Below, in pieces: positions 54,749 through 62,881 of a DNA stretch of 64,000 nucleotides; the stretch's first letter is position 1, and each line of letters starts with the position of its first letter. The notes beneath the pieces were generated by a model. That model was given only the letters and a program-made list of their open reading frames with translations, made no database searches and was not told the DNA's origin. The DNA comes from Aeromicrobium sp. IC_218 (GTDB lineage: Bacteria > Actinomycetota > Actinomycetes > Propionibacteriales > Nocardioidaceae): contig NZ_SJXM01000014.1 in NCBI RefSeq assembly GCF_004336805.1, positions 1-64,000 on the forward strand, written 5' to 3'. Both the position numbers and the translations under genes were made by a program.

Positions 54749-55674
54749 GAGGTCCGCCGGGCCCCGGACGGGACGGGCGTGGCGGCGACCAGGCGGTCGA
54801 CGACCTCGGTGGCGGTCGCCCCGCCGCGGCGCACCTGCAGCCGGTGGGCGAGCACCGGCACGGCGAGCGCGTCGACGTCGTCGGGCAGCACGAAGTCGCG
54901 GCCCTGGACGTACGCCCGAGCCTTGGCCGCGCGGGCGAGCTGCAGGGTGGCGCGCGGGCTGGCGCCGAGCCGCAGGTCGGCGTCCTCGCGGGTGCCGCGC
55001 ACCAGGTCGACGACGTAGCGCTCCACCGGCTCGGACAGGTAGACCCCGCGGGCCTCGGCGATCATGCGGTGGACGTCCTCGACCGTGGCGACCGGGACGA
55101 GCGCGTCGAGCGGGTTGGCCGCGTCGCGGTCGCGCAGCATCGCGAGCTCGGCGTCGACGTCGGGGTAGCCGAGCGAGATCTGCGCCATGAACCGGTCGCG
55201 CTGGGCCTCGGGCAGCGAGTAGGTGCCCTCCATGTCGACCGGGTTCTGCGTGGCGACGACGAAGAACGGGCTGCCCAGCTGGTGGGTGGTGCCGTCGACC
55301 GTCACCTGGCGCTCCTCCATCGCCTCGAGCAGCGCCGACTGCGTCTTGGGCGAGGCGCGGTTGATCTCGTCGCCGATGAGGATGTTGGTGAACACGGCGC
55401 CGGGCTTGAACTCGAACTCGCCCGCGCTCTGGTTGAAGGCCGAGACGCCGGTGACGTCGGAGGGCACGAGGTCGGGCGTGAACTGGATGCGGCGCACCGA
55501 GCAGCCGATCGAGCGGGCGAGCGACTTGGCCAGGACGGTCTTGCCGACGCCGGGCACGTCCTCGAGCAGCAGGTGCCCCTCGGCGACCAGCACCACCAGC
55601 GCGGTCTCCACCGCCTCGGGCTTGCCGTCGACCACGCTGGACACGTTGGCCAGGATGCGCTCCGTCACCGCCAT
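54745..55674 (-). CDS. MoxR-family AAA+ ATPase
   Basis: The 309-residue protein has Walker A EDVPGVGKTVLAKSL, Walker B ILIGDEINRASPKTQ, sensor 1 VATQNPVDMEGT and the YSLPEAQRDRFM arginine-finger region, followed by an AAA lid domain. MoxR ATPases act as chaperone-like remodellers of partner proteins, here probably the DUF58 and transglutaminase products encoded just downstream. ATG 55672-55674 has only a weak ribosome-binding site. Confidence 0.95.
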   Translation of the reverse strand: MAVTERILANVSSVVDGKPEAVETALVVLVAEGHLLLEDVPGVGKTVLAKSLARSIGCSVRRIQFTPDLVPSDVTGVSAFNQSAGEFEFKPGAVFTNILIGDEINRASPKTQSALLEAMEERQVTVDGTTHQLGSPFFVVATQNPVDMEGTYSLPEAQRDRFMAQISLGYPDVDAELAMLRDRDAANPLDALVPVATVEDVHRMIAEARGVYLSEPVERYVVDLVRGTREDADLRLGASPRATLQLARAAKARAYVQGRDFVLPDDVDALAVPVLAHRLQVRRGGATATEVVDRLVAATPVPSGARRTS

Positions 55675-55737
55675 GCCGAATCCTAACCACACGGTGACAA
55701 CCCGCTCGCGGCGAACGAGCGGGCTAGCGTGGGCCCC

Positions 55738-56190
55738 ATGGCCCGCCTGCTCGTCGTCCACCACTCCCCCACGCCGCGCGTGCGCGAGCTGACCGACGCG
55801 GTGCTGGCCGGTGCCGGCGACGACGCGATCGAGGGTGTCGAGGTCGTGGAGCGCCCGGCGCTCGAGGCGACGGCCGACGACGTCCTCGCCGCCGACGGCT
55901 ACGTGCTGCTGACGCCGGCGAACTTCGGCTACCTCTCCGGTGCCCTGAAGCACTTCTTCGACACCACCTACGACGCCGCGCGCGAGCCCACCGCCGGACG
56001 TCCCTTCGGGTACGCCATCCACGGCAGCACCGACACGTCCGGGGCGGAGCGGGCGATGGTCGCGATCACCACCGGCCTGGGCTGGCGGCTGGCCGCGGAG
56101 CCGCTCACCATGCTCGGCGAGCTGGACGACGACCACCGCGAGCGGGCCTACGAGCTCGGCGGCACGGTGGCCGCGCTCGTGGCCGGCTAG
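55738..56190 (+). CDS. Flavodoxin-like/NADPH-dependent FMN reductase family protein
   Basis: The 150-residue protein starts MARLLVVHHSPTPRVRELTDAVLAG, with a phosphate-binding HHSPTPR loop typical of flavodoxin-like folds. LLTPANFGYLSGALKHFFDTTYD matches the WrbA/flavodoxin-type substrate loop. It probably binds FMN; the redox partner is unknown. ATG 55738 is preferred over an in-frame start three codons upstream. The stop shares bases with the convergent PHP gene stop (CTAG). Confidence 0.88.
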   Translation: MARLLVVHHSPTPRVRELTDAVLAGAGDDAIEGVEVVERPALEATADDVLAADGYVLLTPANFGYLSGALKHFFDTTYDAAREPTAGRPFGYAIHGSTDTSGAERAMVAITTGLGWRLAAEPLTMLGELDDDHRERAYELGGTVAALVAG

Positions 56191-57218
56191 CCCTTCTTGC
56201 GCCGGGTCCAGGCGAGCAGCTCGTCCTTCGGCCACGTGGTGACGATGCGCTCGGCGGGGATGCCGTGCGCGGCGGCGCGCTCGGCGCCGTAGTCGAGGAA
56301 GTCCAGCTGACCCGGCGCGTGGGCGTCGGTGTCGATCGAGAACAGGCAGCCGGCCTCGACCGCGAGCTCGATGAGGTCGTCGGGCGGGTCCTGGCGCTCG
56401 GGACGGCTGTTGATCTCGACCGCGACGTCGAGCTGCGCGCACGCCTCGAAGACGATCTCGGCGTCGAAGGCCGACTGCGGACGGGTGCCGCGACTGCCCT
56501 CGACAAGACGGCCGGTGCAGTGGCCCAGGACGTTCGTGCGCGGATTGGCGATGGCCCCCACCATGCGCCGGGTCATGGCGTCGTGGTCCATGCGCAGCTT
56601 GGAGTGGACGCTGGCGACGACGACGTCGAGCCGGTCGAGCATCGCCGGGGTCTGGTCGAGGGAGCCGTCGTCGAGGATGTCGACCTCGATGCCCGTGAGC
56701 AGCGTGAAGTCGTCCCAGCCGTCGTTGAGCTCGGCCACCACGTCCAGCTGCTCCGCCAGCCGTTCGGCGCTCAGCCCGTTGGCGACGGTCAGCCGCGGCG
56801 AGTGATCGGTGAGCGCCTGGTACTCGCGACCGCGCTCACGGGCCACGCGGGCCATCTCGGCGATCGGCGACCCGCCGTCGGACCAGTCCGAGTGGCTGTG
56901 CAGGTCGCCGCGCAGCAGCGCCCGCAGCTCGGCCCCGCCCTCGGCCAGGGGCCCGTCGCCTCGCTCCCGCAGGTCGGCGAGGTAGTCGGGAACCTCCCCG
57001 GCGAGCGCCTGCTCCACGACGGCGAGCGTCTTCGGCCCCAGGCCCTTCACCTTCCCCAGCGTGCCGGCGCTCGCGCGCTCGACGACCTGGTCGGGCCCGA
57101 GGTCGTCCAGCGCGGCGGCGGCCTTGCGGAACGCCTCGACCCGGTAGGTCTTGGCCCGCTCCCGCTCGAGCCAGAAGCCGACTTCCTTGAGCGCGTCCAC
57201 CGGATCCATGGCGCCCAT
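56187..57218 (-). CDS. PHP-domain phosphoesterase with N-terminal helix-hairpin-helix region
   Basis: The 343-residue protein resembles the C-terminal half of DNA polymerase X (PolX) without the polymerase. Residues 1-85 are HhH-like (VKGLGPKTLAVVEQAL). About 105-340 is a PHP domain with metal ligands in DLHSHSDWSDGG, ALTDHS, GIEVDIL, ASVHSK, GHCTGR and FSIDTDAH. Such proteins are metal-dependent phosphoesterases and may act on DNA ends. ATG 57218 is used; ATG three codons later is possible. Confidence 0.88.
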   Translation of the reverse strand: MGAMDPVDALKEVGFWLERERAKTYRVEAFRKAAAALDDLGPDQVVERASAGTLGKVKGLGPKTLAVVEQALAGEVPDYLADLRERGDGPLAEGGAELRALLRGDLHSHSDWSDGGSPIAEMARVARERGREYQALTDHSPRLTVANGLSAERLAEQLDVVAELNDGWDDFTLLTGIEVDILDDGSLDQTPAMLDRLDVVVASVHSKLRMDHDAMTRRMVGAIANPRTNVLGHCTGRLVEGSRGTRPQSAFDAEIVFEACAQLDVAVEINSRPERQDPPDDLIELAVEAGCLFSIDTDAHAPGQLDFLDYGAERAAAHGIPAERIVTTWPKDELLAWTRRKKG

Positions 57219-57315
57219 CGTCGCGGAGCGGTGCGACAGCGTCCACCGGAGCCGACCGGCGGTGAGCCTGCGTCCACCGGACGGTCCCGGGTGGACGCAG
57301 GACCACCGCCACCGG

Positions 57316-58209
57316 TCAGAGCAGGCTCTGGACGCAGGCCGCGCCGGCCTTGAGCCCGGACGCCGCGGCGACGAGCACGGCGGCCATCGCCATGGGCAGG
57401 GTCGCCTCGTGGGCCATGTCGCCCGCGGCGAAGACCCCCTCCGCGCTGGTGCGTCCCATCGGGTCGACCTCGACGCCGCCGGAGGGCAGGGTGGTCAGGC
57501 CGAGCTGCGCGGCGAACGGCGCGGCCTGGGTGCTGGTCGGGCCGACGAACAGGCCGCCGAGCGCCACCGGCTCGCCCTCGACGACGGCGACGAGGCCGTC
57601 AGCGGAACGCTCGACCCGGTCGACCTTGCCGGCGACGAGGGACGCCCCACGCTCGGCGAGCGAGGCGGCCACCGCCGGGTCGACCGGCTCGTCGTCGTCC
57701 AGCACGACCAGGGACGCGGCGACCGGGCCCATCATCGCGACCAGGTGGCCGGCTCGCTCGGCGCCGAGGACGCCCACGACGCGTCCGGCCATCTCGTGCC
57801 CGTGGCAGAACGGGCAGTGGGCCACGAGGTCGCCCTCGTGCCACAGCTCGGCCAGCCCGGGCACGTCCGGCACCTCGTCGCGCAGGCCGGTGGCCAGCAC
57901 GATCCGGCGGGCCTGCTCGACCGAGCCGTCGGCGAGCCGCACGGAGAAGTCGTCCGTGCTGCCCGACACCTGGTCGGCGGAGGCGTCGCGCACCTCGACG
58001 GTGTCGTAGGCCTCGAGGTCGGCGCGAGCCGCGTGGCGCAGCTCGGCCGGCGGGGTGCCGTCCTGGGCGAGGAAGTTGTGCATGTGGTCGGCCGGGTCGT
58101 TGCGGTACCGGCCGGCGTCCAGCAGCAGCACCGAGCGGTGCAGCCGACCGAGGGTGAGCGCGGCCTGCAGGCCCGCGGGTCCGCCGCCGAGGATGATGAC
58201 GTCGCGCAT
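57316..58209 (-). CDS. FAD-dependent thioredoxin reductase-like oxidoreductase
   Basis: The 297-residue flavoprotein has the FAD motif VIILGGGPAGLQAALTLGR, a redox-active CPFCHG motif at about residues 135-140 and the C-terminal GVFAAGDMAHE flavin-binding segment. The CxxC spacing is that of low-molecular-weight thioredoxin reductases, but the NADPH-binding GxGxxA motif is degenerate (VVGVLGAERAG), as in ferredoxin- or thiol-dependent relatives. ATG 58207-58209 is preceded by GGAGG. Divergent from a MerR regulator with a palindrome between them. Confidence 0.9.
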   Translation of the reverse strand: MRDVIILGGGPAGLQAALTLGRLHRSVLLLDAGRYRNDPADHMHNFLAQDGTPPAELRHAARADLEAYDTVEVRDASADQVSGSTDDFSVRLADGSVEQARRIVLATGLRDEVPDVPGLAELWHEGDLVAHCPFCHGHEMAGRVVGVLGAERAGHLVAMMGPVAASLVVLDDDEPVDPAVAASLAERGASLVAGKVDRVERSADGLVAVVEGEPVALGGLFVGPTSTQAAPFAAQLGLTTLPSGGVEVDPMGRTSAEGVFAAGDMAHEATLPMAMAAVLVAAASGLKAGAACVQSLL

Positions 58210-58218
58210 GGGAGGTCC

Positions 58219-58241
58219 TTCCTGAGAATCGTTGTCAGGAA
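58219..58241. promoter_or_regulatory. Inverted repeat between trxB-like and merR genes
   Basis: TTCCTGA (58219-58225) and TCAGGAA (58235-58241) are perfect 7-bp arms around nine bases, in the 54-base gap between the divergent flavoprotein and MerR genes. MerR-family proteins bind such dyads within a long promoter spacer. Confidence 0.55.
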
Positions 58242-58263
58242 GAGCGTGTATGTTCACGTCGAC

Positions 58264-58659
58264 ATGAAGTCAACTCTCTCGATCGGCGACCTCGCCGCCC
58301 GCTTCGCCCTCGCCACGCACGTCCTGCGCCACTGGGAGGACGTCGGCCTGCTGCGCCCGGCCCGTGACGCCGGAGGCCGGCGCGTCTACGGCGACGACGA
58401 CGTCGTCCGGGTCGCGGTGATCGTGCGCAGCAAGGCGGCCGGCATGAGCCTGGAGCAGATCGCGGTGCTGCTCGACCAGGAGGCGCGCGACCGGCACGTC
58501 GTGCTCGAGGAGCACGTCGCCGAGCTGGACCGGCGCATGGCCGAGATGGCGCTCTCGCGCGAGATGACCCTGCACGCCCTGCACTGCGAGGCGCACGACA
58601 TCACCCGATGCCCGAACTTCCGCTCGCACCTGGACGACCTGCTCGCCCGCACGTCCTAG
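58264..58659 (+). CDS. MerR-family transcriptional regulator
   Basis: The 131-residue protein has the MerR N-terminal winged helix (IGDLAARFALATHVLRHWEDVGLLRPARD), a coiled-coil dimer helix and a short C-terminal segment containing LHCEAHDITRCPNF, whose Cys and His residues could sense metal or redox state. It probably regulates the divergent thioredoxin reductase-like gene. ATG 58264 is used. Confidence 0.92.
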   Translation: MKSTLSIGDLAARFALATHVLRHWEDVGLLRPARDAGGRRVYGDDDVVRVAVIVRSKAAGMSLEQIAVLLDQEARDRHVVLEEHVAELDRRMAEMALSREMTLHALHCEAHDITRCPNFRSHLDDLLARTS

Positions 58660-58714
58660 ACGTGCCGTGGTCGGTGAGCCCGGGGCGTCCCGCGTTGGGT
58701 GGGGTCCGGTTGTC

Positions 58715-58740
58715 GGTTTACCACGTAGACTAGGTAGACC
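58715..58740 (+). repeat. 26-bp palindromic element, copy 2
   Basis: GGTTTACC, centre ACGTAGACTA, then GGTAGACC. Same half-sites as the copies at 25985-26010 and 58794-58819. It is flanked by TC before and GACG after, like copy 3 in the opposite orientation. Confidence 0.78.
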
Positions 58741-58793
58741 GACGAAGGCCAGGAAAGCTTCCCTGGCGGACGTCGGGAAACCTGGCGGACGTC
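58741..58793. repeat. Loop region between the inverted 26-bp elements
   Basis: The 53 bases between copies 2 and 3 hold a near-palindrome CCAGGAAAGCTTCCCTGG (58749-58766) and a direct repeat CTGGCGGACGTCGG (58763-58776 and 58782-58795). With the flanking elements the whole 105-bp stretch can fold as a large cruciform between the convergent merR and era genes. No gene is seen at 58660-58842. Confidence 0.6.
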
Positions 58794-58819
58794 GGTCTAC
58801 CACGCAGACCAGGTAAACC
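58794..58819 (-). repeat. 26-bp palindromic element, copy 3
   Basis: On the minus strand it reads GGTTTACC, centre TGGTCTGCGT, then GGTAGACC, so it is an inverted partner of copy 2 (58715-58740). It ends 23 bases before the 3' end of era. Confidence 0.78.
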
Positions 58820-58842
58820 GAGGGCCGAGGAGCGACAGACCC

Positions 58843-59763
58843 TCAGAAGCCGAGCTTGCGGAGCTGCTTGGGGTCGCGCTGCCACTCCTTGGCGACCTTG
58901 ACGTGCAGGTCGAGGAAGACCGGGGTGCCGAGCAGCTTCTCGATCTGGCCGCGCGAGCTGGCGCCGATCTCGCGGAGCCGGGTGCCCTTGTGGCCGATGA
59001 TGATGCCCTTCTGGCTGTCCCGCTCCACGTAGACGTCCACCCGGACGTCGACGAGCGGCTTGTCGGCCGGGCGGTCCTCACGCGGCACCATCTCGTCGAC
59101 CACGACGGCCAGCGAGTGCGGCAGCTCGTCGCGCACGCCCTCGAGCGCGGCCTCGCGGATGATCTCCGCGACCAGCGTCTCCTCCGGCTCGTCGGTGAGC
59201 TGGCCCTCGGGGTACAGCGCGGGGCCCTCGGGCAGCGTGGCGACGAGGAGGTCGGTCAGCAGCTCGACCTGCTCGCCGGCCACCGCCGACACCGGGACGA
59301 TCTCGTGCCAGCGCAGGCCGGCCTCCTCGCCGGCGCGCTGGATGGCCTGCAGGTGCTCGGCGAGCCGGTTCGGCGAGACGAGGTCGGTCTTCGTCGCCAC
59401 CGCGAGCACCGGCTTCTTGCGGCCGAGCGCGGCGAGCTCCTTGACCAGGTACTTGTCGCCGGGGCCGACGCGCTGGTCGGACGGGAAGCACATGGCGATC
59501 GTGTCGACCTCGGCCCACGTCGTGCGCACGAGGTCGTTGAGCCGCTCGCCCAGGACGTTGCGCGGACGGTGCAGACCGGGGGTGTCGACGAGCACGAGCT
59601 GAGCGTCCTCGCGGTGCACCAGCCCGCGGATGACGTGGCGCGTGGTCTGCGGGCGCGAGGACGTGATGGCGATCTTCTCGCCCACCAGCGCGTTGGTCAG
59701 CGTGGACTTGCCCGCGTTGGGACGTCCGACGAAGCAGGCGAAGCCCGAGCGGAAGCCGGTCAC
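58843..59763 (-). CDS. era: GTPase Era
   Basis: An essential GTPase that helps 16S rRNA maturation and 30S assembly. GTP-binding motifs are G1 GRPNAGKST, G3 DTPGLH and G4 TKTD, followed by a C-terminal KH RNA-binding domain (IIGHKGTRLREIGASSR). Length is 306 residues. GTG 59761-59763 overlaps the stop of the upstream cytidine-deaminase-like gene. It ends the phoH-ybeY-corC-like operon, a conserved order in actinobacteria. Confidence 0.98.
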   Translation of the reverse strand: MTGFRSGFACFVGRPNAGKSTLTNALVGEKIAITSSRPQTTRHVIRGLVHREDAQLVLVDTPGLHRPRNVLGERLNDLVRTTWAEVDTIAMCFPSDQRVGPGDKYLVKELAALGRKKPVLAVATKTDLVSPNRLAEHLQAIQRAGEEAGLRWHEIVPVSAVAGEQVELLTDLLVATLPEGPALYPEGQLTDEPEETLVAEIIREAALEGVRDELPHSLAVVVDEMVPREDRPADKPLVDVRVDVYVERDSQKGIIIGHKGTRLREIGASSRGQIEKLLGTPVFLDLHVKVAKEWQRDPKQLRKLGF

Positions 59764-60098
59764 GAGGCCAGCTCCGCGACGAGGCTGCCGGAGGCGTCGG
59801 CCACGTAGACCGGGACGCCCTCGCCGCCGAGGTCGGCGACCACGTCGGTGTCGACCGGCTCGTCGGGCTCGTAGTCGCGCACGACCGCGGCGGCCTCGAG
59901 CCTCTTCGCGCCGGACGAGGCGGCCATGGCGACCGCGAGCGGCAGGGCGTCGAGCTGCAGCGAGGGCAGGTCGACGTTCACCGCCACGTAGGTGCGGCCG
60001 TCCTGGTCGCGCACCGCGGCCCCCTCGATGGTGCTGGTGCGGGCACGAGCGGCCTTGGCCAGCGTGACGAGCTTGGCGTCCTCAGGGGCGAGTTCCAT
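59760..60098 (-). CDS. Cytidine deaminase-like protein without catalytic motifs
   Basis: The 112-residue protein keeps the size and hydrophobic pattern of the small cytidine-deaminase-like proteins encoded between the CBS-domain protein and era in actinobacteria (KLVTLAKAARARTSTIEGAAVRD, LDALPLAVAMAASSGA). The zinc-site motifs of real cytidine deaminases (HAE and PCxxC) are missing and there is no cysteine at all, so catalysis is unlikely. It overlaps the upstream gene by 17 nt and era by 4 nt. Confidence 0.8.
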   Translation of the reverse strand: MELAPEDAKLVTLAKAARARTSTIEGAAVRDQDGRTYVAVNVDLPSLQLDALPLAVAMAASSGAKRLEAAAVVRDYEPDEPVDTDVVADLGGEGVPVYVADASGSLVAELAS

Positions 60099-61389
60099 GG
60101 TCCAACGCTACCGAGTCCTCGTCCGGCTCGACCGGCTCGGCCCTGCTGATGAGCACGCGACCGATGCGGTTGCGGCGTCCGGAGGGTGCCTCGGCCACGA
60201 ACCGGAGGCCGTCGATGACGACCGCGCTGCCCGGGATCGGCACCTTGCCCAGGTGCTTGGCCATGAGTCCACCGACCGAGTCGACGTCCTCGTCGTCGAT
60301 CTCGACCTCGAACAGCTCGTCGAGGTCGTCGACCTCGTAGCGGGCGCTGACCCGCACCGAGCCGTCGGCCAGGTGCTCGACGGCGTCGGGCTCGACGTCG
60401 TACTCGTCAGTGATGTCGCCGACGATCTCCTCGAGGATGTCCTCGATCGTCACCATGCCGGCGGTGCCGCCGTACTCGTCGACCACGATCGCCACGTGGG
60501 TGCGCTTGAGCTGCATCTCCTTGAGCAGCTCGTCGGCGTGCTGGGTGTCGGGGACGAACAGGCACTCACGCGCCACGGAGTCGACCCTTTCGGTGCTCTC
60601 GGCGTCGCGGTTGTCGAACGTGCGCTTGGTGATGTCCTTGAGGTACGCCATGCCCACCACGTCGTCGAGGCTGTCGTCGACGACCGGGATGCGCGAGTAG
60701 CCGCTGCGCAGGGCCAGGCTCATCGCCTGGCGCAGCGTCTTGGTGCGCTCGATGAACACGACGTCCGTGCGCGGCACCATGACCTCCCGGGCCAGCGTGT
60801 CGCCGAGCTCGAAGACCGAGTGGATCATGCGCGACTCGGACGACTCGATGACGCTCGTGGCCGCCGCCAGGTCGACGAGCTCGCGCACCTCGACCTCGGA
60901 CGCGAACGGGCCCTCGCTGAAGCCGCGGCCGGGCGTGAGCGCGTTGCCGATGAGGATGAGCAGCTGCGGCAGCGGTCCGAGCAGCGTGCGGACGCCCCGG
61001 ACGGGTGCGGCGGCCGCCAGCGCGATGCGCTCGGAGTGCTGTCGTCCGACGGTGCGCGGGCCGACGCCGATGAGCACGTAGCTGACCAGCACCATGATGC
61101 CGGTGGCCACGAGCAGCGGCTGCCAGAGCCCGTCGACCGCGTCGCCGACCAGCAGCGCCACGATGACCACCGCGGCGGTCTCGGCCAGCACCCGCAGCAG
61201 CAGGATCGTGTTGATGAAGGGTGCCGGGTCGTCGAGGATCACCAGCAGGTTCTTGGCCCCGCCACGTCCCTCGTCGTCGAGCTCCTCGGCCCGCGCCTTG
61301 GAGAACGCCGACAGCGCCGCGTCGACGCTGGCGAGCAGGCCCGCGAACGCGGCGAGCGCGACCGCGGCGACGAGCAGCGGCACGTTCAC
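60082..61389 (-). CDS. CNNM/CorC-type membrane protein with CBS domains
   Basis: The 435-residue protein has an N-terminal DUF21/CNNM membrane domain with about four helices (residues 1-150), two CBS domains (about 205-330: MVPRTDVVFIERTKTL and VVDEYGGTAGMVTIEDILEEIVGDI) and a C-terminal CorC_HlyC domain. Relatives take part in magnesium/cobalt transport or its regulation. GTG 61387-61389 overlaps the ybeY stop by 4 nt (GTGA), fixing the start. Confidence 0.93.
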   Translation of the reverse strand: MNVPLLVAAVALAAFAGLLASVDAALSAFSKARAEELDDEGRGGAKNLLVILDDPAPFINTILLLRVLAETAAVVIVALLVGDAVDGLWQPLLVATGIMVLVSYVLIGVGPRTVGRQHSERIALAAAAPVRGVRTLLGPLPQLLILIGNALTPGRGFSEGPFASEVEVRELVDLAAATSVIESSESRMIHSVFELGDTLAREVMVPRTDVVFIERTKTLRQAMSLALRSGYSRIPVVDDSLDDVVGMAYLKDITKRTFDNRDAESTERVDSVARECLFVPDTQHADELLKEMQLKRTHVAIVVDEYGGTAGMVTIEDILEEIVGDITDEYDVEPDAVEHLADGSVRVSARYEVDDLDELFEVEIDDEDVDSVGGLMAKHLGKVPIPGSAVVIDGLRFVAEAPSGRRNRIGRVLISRAEPVEPDEDSVALDHGTRP

Positions 61390-61871
61390 TCGGGGTCCAC
61401 TCCCTCGGCGGCCCGCTGCCACTCCAGCAGCAGCCGGCCCTGGACGCCGAACATCTCGCGGTGCTCCTCGGGGTCGACGTGGTCGTAGCCGAGCAGGTGC
61501 AGCACGCCGTGGACGAGCAGCAGCTCCATCTCGTCCTGCGGGGTGTGCCCGGCGGCCGGCGCCTGCTGCGCCGCGACCTGGGGGCACAGGGCGATGTCGC
61601 CGAGGTAGCCCTCGTCGTTGTCCTCGGGACGGGTGTCCTCGCGCCCGGGGCTCAGCTCGTCCATGGGGAACGACAGGACGTCGGTCGGGCCCTTCTTGCC
61701 CATCCACTGCTCGTTGAGCAGCGCGATGGTGTCGGGCTCGACGAGCCGGACGGTCATCTCCGTGCCCGGGTGCAGGCGCATGCGGCGCATCACGAACCGG
61801 GCCAGGCGCGTCAGGTCGACGACGTCGGCGTCGGCACCGGACTCATTGAGTACGTCGACGTTCACCGGCAC
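61386..61871 (-). CDS. ybeY: Endoribonuclease YbeY (16S rRNA maturation)
   Basis: A zinc-dependent endoribonuclease involved in 16S rRNA 3'-end maturation and ribosome quality control. The metal motif is HGVLHLLGYDHVDPEEH near residues 114-130, with a conserved Arg-containing N-terminal half. The length of 161 residues is normal. GTG 61869-61871 lies inside the end of phoH (29-nt overlap); a second GTG two codons later is an alternative. Confidence 0.96.
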   Translation of the reverse strand: MPVNVDVLNESGADADVVDLTRLARFVMRRMRLHPGTEMTVRLVEPDTIALLNEQWMGKKGPTDVLSFPMDELSPGREDTRPEDNDEGYLGDIALCPQVAAQQAPAAGHTPQDEMELLLVHGVLHLLGYDHVDPEEHREMFGVQGRLLLEWQRAAEGVDPE

Positions 61872-62826
61872 CTGCCTCGAAGTCGTCGTAGGCGGCCACG
61901 ATCTTGCCGACCAGGCGGTGCCGGACGACGTCCTGGGAGTCGAGGTAGGAGAAGTGCACGTCCTTGACGTCGCCGAGGACGTCCTGGACGACGCGCAGGC
62001 CGCTGCGGCTGCCGCCGGGCAGGTCGACCTGCGTGACGTCGCCGGTGACGACCATCCGCGAGTTGAACCCCAGGCGGGTCAGGAACATCTTCATCTGCTC
62101 CTGGGTGGTGTTCTGCGCCTCGTCCAGGATGATGAACGCGTCGTTGAGGGTGCGCCCGCGCATGTACGCCAGCGGCGCGACCTCGATGGTGCCGTTGGTG
62201 AGCAGCTTGGGGATGCTCTCGGGGTCGACCATGTCGTGCAGCGCGTCGTACAGCGGTCGCAGGTACGGGTCGATCTTCTCGCTCAGCGTGCCGGGCAGGT
62301 AGCCCAGGCGCTCGCCGGCCTCGACGGCCGGACGCGTGAGGATGATCCGGTTGACGTCCTTGCTCTGCAGCGCCTGGACGGCCTTGGCCATGGCCAGGTA
62401 CGTCTTGCCGGTGCCGGCCGGACCGATGCCGAAGACGACGGTGTGCTTGTCGATCGCGTCGACGTAGCGCTTCTGGTTGAGGGTCTTGGGCCGGATCGTG
62501 CGTCCGCGGTTGGACAGGATGTTCAGGCTCAGGACCTCGGCCGGACGCTCCTCGGTCTCGGTGCGCAGCATGGCGATGCTGCGCTGGACCGACTCGCGCG
62601 ACAAGGGCTGGCCGGTGCGCACGATGGCGACCAGCTCGTCCAGCAGGCGCTCGAGGAACGCGGCCTCGCTCGGGGTGCCGGTCACGGTGATCGTGTTGCC
62701 GCGGGCGTGGATGCCGGCGTCGACCTCGGACTCGATCACCCGCAGGTACTCGTCCGCGGGCCCGAACAGGGAGACCGTCGGGACGCTCGCGGGGATGGTG
62801 AAGGTGTGGGGCAGTGGTTCTGTCAT
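61843..62826 (-). CDS. phoH: PhoH-family ATPase
   Basis: The 327-residue protein has a KH-like N-terminal region (residues 25-105) and a PhoH P-loop ATPase domain with GPAGTGKTYLAM (Walker A), FIILDEAQNTT (Walker B) and VVTGDVTQVDLPGG. PhoH proteins are ATP-driven RNA helicase-like enzymes; the fixed neighbourhood with ybeY and era points to RNA/ribosome maturation. ATG 62824-62826 is used. It is translationally linked to ybeY by overlap. Confidence 0.95.
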   Translation of the reverse strand: MTEPLPHTFTIPASVPTVSLFGPADEYLRVIESEVDAGIHARGNTITVTGTPSEAAFLERLLDELVAIVRTGQPLSRESVQRSIAMLRTETEERPAEVLSLNILSNRGRTIRPKTLNQKRYVDAIDKHTVVFGIGPAGTGKTYLAMAKAVQALQSKDVNRIILTRPAVEAGERLGYLPGTLSEKIDPYLRPLYDALHDMVDPESIPKLLTNGTIEVAPLAYMRGRTLNDAFIILDEAQNTTQEQMKMFLTRLGFNSRMVVTGDVTQVDLPGGSRSGLRVVQDVLGDVKDVHFSYLDSQDVVRHRLVGKIVAAYDDFEAGAGERRRTQ

Positions 62827-62881
62827 AGGCGTCCCCAGTCTACGGGCGCGCCGGTCGCGCCGCGACGTCTCCGGGCCGGCG

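Noticed and set aside
58660-58842. Structured non-coding RNA between merR and era
   Set aside because: The symmetry is explained by two inverted 26-bp elements; there is no visible promoter, so a repeat is the simpler reading.
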